A program made the position numbers and the translations under genes. From assembly GCA_929200535.1 (NCBI GenBank), contig CAKMZV010000020.1, forward strand, positions 1-44,016: DNA of 44,016 nucleotides, written 5' to 3'. Positions 39,838 through 44,016 of this stretch are shown here, one piece after another (the stretch's first letter is position 1; every line of letters starts with the position of its first letter). This DNA is from an uncultured Gammaproteobacteria bacterium (GTDB taxonomy: Bacteria > Pseudomonadota > Gammaproteobacteria > CAKMZV01). The notes below the pieces were generated by a model. The model had not been told where the DNA came from, made no database searches, and saw only the letters and a list, made by a program, of their open reading frames with translations.

Positions 39838-40530
39838 ATGACTCCTAAACTATTAGAACGTCTATCAAATACTGATACGCCAACCATCTGTAATGCCATT
39901 GAATTAGCTCAAGGCAAGCGTGGATTTAATCAATTCACCCGAGGAAATTACGCCGTAATGCACAATAGCCCACAAGTGGCATTAGGCTTTGCACGCACTG
40001 CTCAAATTGCCGCTGAAAATCCACACAATCGTAGCGAGGAAGAAAATAAAAAAATTCGCCTTGATTACTACCGCTATATGTCCGAAGGTGAACGCCCTGC
40101 TATTTGTGTTATTGAAGATACTGACCCACAACCTGTTGGTGCTTTTTGGGGAGAAGTGAATACCAATATTCACAAAGGATTTGGACTTTCTGGAACGTTA
40201 ACCAACGGAGCTATTCGTGATCTTGGGTGTTGCCCAGAAGATTACCAAGTGATTGGCGGATCTTTCTCAGTCTCTCATCGCTATGTTCACGTCCTCAATA
40301 CTGGGCAATCGGTTACCGTTTTTGGAATGCAAGTCAAAGATGGCGATTTTGTGCATTGTGATCGTCATGGCGGATGCATTATTCCAGCAGATATTTTGCC
40401 TGAAATGGAACATTGGATTGACAAAATGTTTGCATTGGAAAAAGTTGTTATCGAAGCTTCTAAACAACCTAACTTTAATTTCAACCAGTTTGAAAAAGCA
40501 TGGGCTGAATTAGAAAAAAAACGTGTTTAA
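39838..40530 (+). CDS. RraA / HMG-CHA aldolase-like protein
   Basis: 230 residues. The family core is visible: DTPTICNAIELAQG at the N-terminus, the stretch GEVNTNIHKGFGLSGTLTNG leading into AIRD (Arg and Asp for substrate and metal), and the closing DFVHCDRHGGCIIP. Metal-dependent members of this fold are class II pyruvate aldolases (4-hydroxy-4-methyl-2-oxoglutarate / 4-carboxy-4-hydroxy-2-oxoadipate) and oxaloacetate decarboxylases. RraA itself inhibits RNase E. In this catabolic setting, cleavage to pyruvate or loss of CO2 is the likelier job. A GTG at 39829 is in frame; the ATG at 39838 fits the family start better. It lies 12 bp after the bicupin gene. Confidence 0.82.
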   Translation: MTPKLLERLSNTDTPTICNAIELAQGKRGFNQFTRGNYAVMHNSPQVALGFARTAQIAAENPHNRSEEENKKIRLDYYRYMSEGERPAICVIEDTDPQPVGAFWGEVNTNIHKGFGLSGTLTNGAIRDLGCCPEDYQVIGGSFSVSHRYVHVLNTGQSVTVFGMQVKDGDFVHCDRHGGCIIPADILPEMEHWIDKMFALEKVVIEASKQPNFNFNQFEKAWAELEKKRV

Positions 40531-40555
40531 TCAACAACTCACTAATTAAATAATT

Positions 40556-41677
40556 ATGAAAAAAATTCCAATTACTCACGTAGGTTCATTACCAAGAAAT
40601 CAAGAAACGGTCGATTTTTTATTTGCCCGTGAACAAAACAAACCCTATGAGCAAGCTGCCTTTGATACACATATGACAAAAGCAGTAAATGACGTCGTTA
40701 AATCTCAAGTTGATGCTGGGGTAGATATTGTCTCCGATGGCGAAACCTCTAAAATCTCCTACGCCACCTATATCAAAGATCGCTACACAGGCTTTGCTGG
40801 CGATAGCCCACGCAATGCCCCTGCCGATCTTAAAAAATTCCCCAGCTTTTTAGAAAGAATAGCCAAAAGTGGTGGTACTCCAACCTACTCACGTCCAATG
40901 TGTGTTTCCGAAGTTAAATCTAAAGGACAGCACGAACTCCAACAAGACATCAATAACCTAAAAACAGCGATGCAAGCCAATGGAGCAAAATCAGGATTTA
41001 TGAATGCACCCTCCCCTGGAGTCATTTCATTATTTCTACCTAATGATTACTACCCAAGCCGAGAAAAATACCTTGAAGCCTTGGCAGAAGCAATGGCAGA
41101 AGAATATAAAACAATCACTGATGCAGGGCTTGATTTGCAATTAGATTGCCCGGATTTAGCATTATCCAGACATATGCTATTTAATGATTTATCTGATGAG
41201 GAATTTAGTAAAATTGCTGCTATGCACGTTGAAATAATGAACCATGCTCTCAGAGATGTACCACAAGAGCAAATTCGTATCCATATTTGTTGGGGGAACT
41301 ACGAAGGACCACACTGTTGCGATATTCCTATGGAAAAAATATTCGATGTTTTAATGAGTACAAAAAGTCGCTATGTACTATTTGAAACAAGCAATCCACG
41401 CCATGCTCACGAATGGCAAGTTTTTCAACAACGCAAAAAAGATATTCCAGACGATAAAGTCTTGGTACCCGGGGTCGTCGATACCACGACTAACTTTATA
41501 GAACACCCACAACTGATTGCCGAACGACTACAAAAATTTATCGACATTGTTGGTAACGAAAGAGTCTATGCTGGTTCCGATTGTGGCTTTGGAACATTCG
41601 CTGGTTTTGGAGCCGTTGATCCGCAAATTGCCTACGCCAAACTTGCCAGCATCGCACAAGGAGTTGCAATGCTATGA
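40556..41677 (+). CDS. MetE C-terminal-like zinc thiol transferase
   Basis: 373 residues, equal to the catalytic C-terminal half of cobalamin-independent methionine synthase, without the N-terminal half. The zinc ligands are kept: H243 and C245 (RIHICWG), E277 (LFETSNPRH) and C343 (GSDCGFGT). The opening ITHVGSLPR is also of the MetE type. Full MetE is about 750 residues. Stand-alone proteins of this length include MetE-like transferases and epoxyalkane:coenzyme M transferase, which move an alkyl group to or from a thiolate. Here the protein could transfer a methyl group, or form or split a thioether, in the pathway. Methionine synthesis from core methyl donors is possible but is a poor match to the cluster. 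It overlaps the hydrolase gene by 4 bp. Confidence 0.82.
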   Translation: MKKIPITHVGSLPRNQETVDFLFAREQNKPYEQAAFDTHMTKAVNDVVKSQVDAGVDIVSDGETSKISYATYIKDRYTGFAGDSPRNAPADLKKFPSFLERIAKSGGTPTYSRPMCVSEVKSKGQHELQQDINNLKTAMQANGAKSGFMNAPSPGVISLFLPNDYYPSREKYLEALAEAMAEEYKTITDAGLDLQLDCPDLALSRHMLFNDLSDEEFSKIAAMHVEIMNHALRDVPQEQIRIHICWGNYEGPHCCDIPMEKIFDVLMSTKSRYVLFETSNPRHAHEWQVFQQRKKDIPDDKVLVPGVVDTTTNFIEHPQLIAERLQKFIDIVGNERVYAGSDCGFGTFAGFGAVDPQIAYAKLASIAQGVAML

Positions 41678-42360
41678 CCCCATTGGTATTTATCCCTGGT
41701 ATGATGTGCGATGCTCGACTTTTTTTACCACAAATTACCGCCTTTCAACACACTCCAATATTTATAGCCTCCATTACTCAACACGACAATGTCGAGGACT
41801 TAGCACACGAAATTTTACTGTATGCACCAGCACATTTTTCCTTATGTGGTCTCTCAATGGGGGGGATTATCGCTATGGAAATGATTCGTCAAGCACCCGA
41901 GCGAATTAAACGACTATGCTTAATGGATACCAACCCCCTCGCCGAAACCGATGAAATGAAAGCTCTACGCCAACCACAAATTGACAAAGTCAAAAATGGC
42001 AATTTAGAACAAGTAATGCAACAACAATTCATCCCCAAGTACTTTGAGGATAAAAAACCACCTCAAAAATTAGCCAAACTCTGCATCGATATGGCACTCA
42101 ATTTAGGGGATGAAGCATTTATTCACCAATCAAGGGCACTAAAAAATCGCCCTGACCAAACCAAAACCCTCCAAAATTTTAAAAAACCCACCCTAATTCT
42201 CCATGGTGAACACGATACTCTCTGCCCTGCAGAAAGACACCAACTAATGCACCAGCTAATGCCCCATTCACGCTACGCAATAATCAAAAATGCAGGACAC
42301 CTAAGCACCTTAGAAAATCCACAACAAGTCAATCAAGAGCTTCACAACTGGCAAGCGTAA
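41674..42360 (+). CDS. Alpha/beta hydrolase
   Basis: 228 residues with the alpha/beta-hydrolase plan: the oxyanion-hole strand VFIPGMMCDARLF, the nucleophile elbow GLSMGG with Ser61, an acidic residue in LILHGEHDTLCP, and the catalytic His in KNAGHLSTLENP. A cap region lies at about 95-165. Ester, lactone or C-C bond hydrolysis (meta-cleavage-type) are family options; the small cap favours a small substrate. It is the last gene of the cluster, joined to the MetE-like gene by ATGA overlap. Beyond it the DNA turns into non-coding repeats, so the operon ends here. Confidence 0.87.
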   Translation: MTPLVFIPGMMCDARLFLPQITAFQHTPIFIASITQHDNVEDLAHEILLYAPAHFSLCGLSMGGIIAMEMIRQAPERIKRLCLMDTNPLAETDEMKALRQPQIDKVKNGNLEQVMQQQFIPKYFEDKKPPQKLAKLCIDMALNLGDEAFIHQSRALKNRPDQTKTLQNFKKPTLILHGEHDTLCPAERHQLMHQLMPHSRYAIIKNAGHLSTLENPQQVNQELHNWQA

Positions 42361-42461
42361 ATACTGCATAATGTTTGGCTTTTGATCTAATGCACTCTCT
42401 CACCAGTTATTATGAAGGAATATGGGAGAGTAACCCTCCCGTTTGTGAGCCTGAGAGCCTG

Positions 42462-42561
42462 AATTTGTCATTCTGAGGCTCCGTATTTGTCATTCTGAGG
42501 CTTGCCCTCAGAATCTCTTGCACGGAAGTATGAAATCCTGAGACAAGTCTCAGGATGACAG
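42462..42561. repeat. 100-bp intergenic repeat, copy 1
   Basis: It begins AATTTGTCATTCTGAGGCTC and ends CTCAGGATGACAG. Inside are two TTTGTCATTCTGAGGCT half units and a strong palindrome, ATCCTGAGAC / GTCTCAGGAT (42535-42556). Copy 2 lies exactly 200 bp further on with three small differences. Confidence 0.85.
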
Positions 42562-42584
42562 TAAAAGGTAGGATATTGTTCAGT

Positions 42585-42608
42585 AGGGGCAGACCTAAGT
42601 GTCTGCCC
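42585..42608. repeat. GGGGCAGAC hairpin repeat
   Basis: GGGGCAGAC and GTCTGCCC pair around a short loop (CTAAGT region). Similar hairpins are dispersed in many proteobacterial genomes. It sits between the two 100-bp copies. Confidence 0.6.
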
Positions 42609-42634
42609 GCATGCGAGGACGCATGCAATAGGCA

Positions 42635-42656
42635 TTCCCACGCAGGAGCGTGGGAA
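42635..42656. repeat. CCCACGC/GCGTGGG hairpin repeat
   Basis: TTCCCACGC and GCGTGGGAA form perfect 9-bp arms around AGGA. A related hairpin is at 31739-31756, between the binding-protein and permease genes. Confidence 0.7.
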
Positions 42657-42661
42657 CGAGT

Positions 42662-42762
42662 AATTTGTCATTCTGAGGCTCCGTATTTGTCATTCTGAGG
42701 CTTGCCCTCAGAATCTCTTGCAACGGAAGTATGAGATCCTGAGACAAGTCTCAGGATGACAG
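42662..42762. repeat. 100-bp intergenic repeat, copy 2
   Basis: Nearly identical to 42462-42561: one inserted A (CAACGG against CACGG) and one A/G difference were seen. The near identity of the pair suggests recent duplication or gene conversion. Confidence 0.85.
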
Positions 42763-42782
42763 AACAAGGAACGAGTAAGCAC

Positions 42783-42814
42783 CTCACCCCAGCCCTCTCT
42801 AAGAGAGAGGGAGC
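42783..42814. repeat. CTCACCCC palindromic repeat, second copy
   Basis: CTCACCCCAGCCCTCTCT followed by AAG and AGAGAGGG. It corresponds to the element at 22-52, with matching changes in both stem arms (CCCTCTCT with AGAGAGGG), so the hairpin is conserved. Confidence 0.7.
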
Positions 42815-42890
42815 GGTTTTTGAGCGTGAGAACCCCGTATTTGTCTTAAACTGCGTTTATAGTAAGGTTTGACATCAGTAGCTGAGAAAC

Positions 42891-43988
42891 TCAATCTCTA
42901 TAACAGTGTGTCATACAATGCCATATATCGTTTTTGGTCTTAGACCCAAAACTTTTTTTATCGTTCCCACCAATCACCCAAACTTTATTATCAAATACCA
43001 CAGATTGATGATTACTGCGAGCAGAAAAGGATGCTGTTGATATTGTTGATGTTGATATTGTTGATGTTGATATTGTTGCAGTAGCCGTCCAAGTGATGCC
43101 ATTAGTTGAACTCCATACATCATTTGTGCGACTATAAAGGTTAATTGAAAGAAGGTTCATTGACCCACCAATCACCCACATTTCACTATCAAATGCCACA
43201 ACTTGATGATGAGAGCGAGCCGAGAATGTTGCCGAACTCGTCTCCTGAGTCCAACTGGTACCATCCTCTGAACTCCATATATCGTTAAGATCACTACCAC
43301 CAGAGTACCCACCAATCACCCACATTTTATTCTTAAATACCACGGCTTGATGCCCATCGCGAGCCGAAAACTTCGCATTAGTAGTAGCCGGACTCCAAAT
43401 GACGCCATCGCCTGAGCTCCATACATCATTTTTGCGACCATTTTTATCGCTCCCACCAATCACCCACATTCTATCCTTAAATACCACGACTTGATGATCA
43501 GAGCGAGCCGAGAATGTTGGCGTAGTAACAACAACTTTAGTCCAATCTTTGCCATCGGTTGAGCTCCATACCTCGTTGTTGAGATCGCTCCCGCCAATTA
43601 CCCACATTTTCGTACTATTACCATCATAAAATACTACGGCTTGATGAGAATGTCGAGCCTTGAAGGTTGCACTGCTATTAGCGATAATCCAATTGATGCC
43701 ATCAGCTGAGCTCCATACATCATTGAGCCTATCACCATCAGGATCATCACCACCAAATCCACCAATCACCCACATTTTATTATCAAACACCACGGCTTGA
43801 TGATGCTCTCGAGCCGAGAATGCTGCTTTATCAGTAGCCTTAACCCAGCCCTTTTTATCCGATTCGGAGGAACCACCAACGCTATTGCTGCTACTGCTAC
43901 TACTACCGCAAGCAACAATAAGTGGTAAACATAAGGCAATGATAAGAATTTTCAAAAATGAAGGGAGAGAGAATGAGAATAATTTCAT
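42891..43988 (-). CDS. Kelch-repeat lipoprotein
   Basis: 365 residues. A lipoprotein signal peptide ends in LPLIVAC (Cys27 lipidated) and is followed by a Ser-rich spacer. Then come six Kelch-type blades, each with ARxxHQxVVF and (M/V)WVIGG followed by NDVWSSxDG or a close variant and a Trp, enough for one six-bladed propeller. The mature protein should be anchored in a membrane with the propeller exposed, probably in the outer membrane because no Asp follows the Cys. Kelch propellers bind proteins or glycans; a specific partner is not evident. The last blade carries a short Ser/Thr/Ile tandem insert encoded by a 15-bp repeat. It is convergent with the catabolic cluster, and its promoter lies near or beyond the window edge. 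Confidence 0.85.
   Translation of the reverse strand: MKLFSFSLPSFLKILIIALCLPLIVACGSSSSSSNSVGGSSESDKKGWVKATDKAAFSAREHHQAVVFDNKMWVIGGFGGDDPDGDRLNDVWSSADGINWIIANSSATFKARHSHQAVVFYDGNSTKMWVIGGSDLNNEVWSSTDGKDWTKVVVTTPTFSARSDHQVVVFKDRMWVIGGSDKNGRKNDVWSSGDGVIWSPATTNAKFSARDGHQAVVFKNKMWVIGGYSGGSDLNDIWSSEDGTSWTQETSSATFSARSHHQVVAFDSEMWVIGGSMNLLSINLYSRTNDVWSSTNGITWTATATISTSTISTSTISTASFSARSNHQSVVFDNKVWVIGGNDKKSFGSKTKNDIWHCMTHCYRD
43036..43080. repeat. 15-bp tandem repeat inside the Kelch gene
   Basis: Three units of GTTGATATTGTTGAT; the last ends GCA. On the minus strand they encode a repeated Thr/Ser/Ile stretch between blades. The unit is a multiple of three, so copy-number change would alter loop length without a frameshift. 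Confidence 0.8.
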
Positions 43989-44016
43989 AGTTTAAAACAA
44001 GTTTTTTTATTTTTTA

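Larger units (their letters stand above)
42361..42890. other. Non-coding repeat-rich intergenic region
   Basis: 530 bp without a credible gene. It holds a weak hairpin just after the hydrolase (GGGAG 42424-42428 with CTCCC 42436-42440, possible terminator), two copies of a 100-bp repeat, a GGGGCAGAC/GTCTGCCC hairpin, a CCCACGC/GCGTGGG hairpin and a CTCACCCC-type palindrome. Short open frames on the minus strand here are made of repeat sequence. It lies between convergent genes and may end transcription from both sides. Confidence 0.8.

Noticed and set aside
42410-42671. Short minus-strand open frames in the intergenic region
   Set aside because: They consist of the 100-bp repeat and hairpin sequence. 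Both repeat copies would encode different fragments, as expected for non-coding DNA.

Overview
The window is AT-rich chromosomal DNA that reads as a free-living or host-associated marine gammaproteobacterium. The order tsaE-amiC-mutL-miaA, an NqrM-type Na+-NQR maturation protein, type II secretion subunits GspL/M/N and a MutL of the endonuclease type all fit that class. The catabolic cluster on the right has a gene content I associate with marine bacteria. I cannot name a genus from sequence alone. No tRNA, rRNA, transposase or CRISPR array was seen.

Layout. (1) 1-10829 is a housekeeping block: nqrM, a 30-residue bS22/AURKAIP1-like ribosomal protein, tyrS, thiS-thiG, tsaE-amiC-mutL-miaA and a large D-2-hydroxyglutarate-dehydrogenase-like FAD/Fe-S protein. 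The genes are tightly packed, with several GTG or TTG starts. (2) 11034-16479 holds one giant exported repeat protein with a C-terminal sorting tail. It is flanked by a direct duplication of the 3' end of the preceding FAD/Fe-S gene, so it looks like an insertion. (3) 16703-18555 is a two-gene cysteine sulfinate decarboxylase / cysteine dioxygenase cassette, predicted to make hypotaurine. (4) 18771-21031 is gspL-gspM-gspN. It is followed by a small membrane-protein gene interrupted by an in-frame TAG and a second small membrane-protein gene. (5) 21503-26547 is a four-gene unit of a MotA/TolQ/ExbB-like channel, two ExbD-like single-span proteins with different periplasmic parts, and a membrane-anchored protein with two FGE/SUMF1-like domains lacking the catalytic cysteines. 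This is my best candidate for an undescribed machine. By parts list it resembles the GldK/GldL/GldM core of the Bacteroidetes gliding/type IX system.

(6) 26685-28092 is a Fic-family AMPylase gene (minus strand) preceded by eight tandem units of 22-23 bp. (7) 28144-42360 is a catabolic cluster: a divergent double-SnoaL protein, a complete CUT1-type ABC importer, a sulfopropanediol/histidinol-dehydrogenase-like enzyme, a second double-SnoaL protein, an SDR, a LacI regulator, a third NTF2/SnoaL protein, a bicupin, an RraA/HMG-aldolase-like protein, a MetE C-terminal-like zinc thiol transferase and an alpha/beta hydrolase. The genes overlap or abut, and LacI-type operator candidates lie in the divergent promoter region, so this is probably one regulated pathway for one imported compound. 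The compound is unknown. (8) 42361-42890 is non-coding and full of palindromic repeats. (9) 42891-43988 (minus) is a Kelch-repeat lipoprotein.

Two organosulfur themes meet here: hypotaurine synthesis, and a catabolic cluster with an HpsN-like dehydrogenase and a thiol-transferase-family protein. Linking them is inference only.
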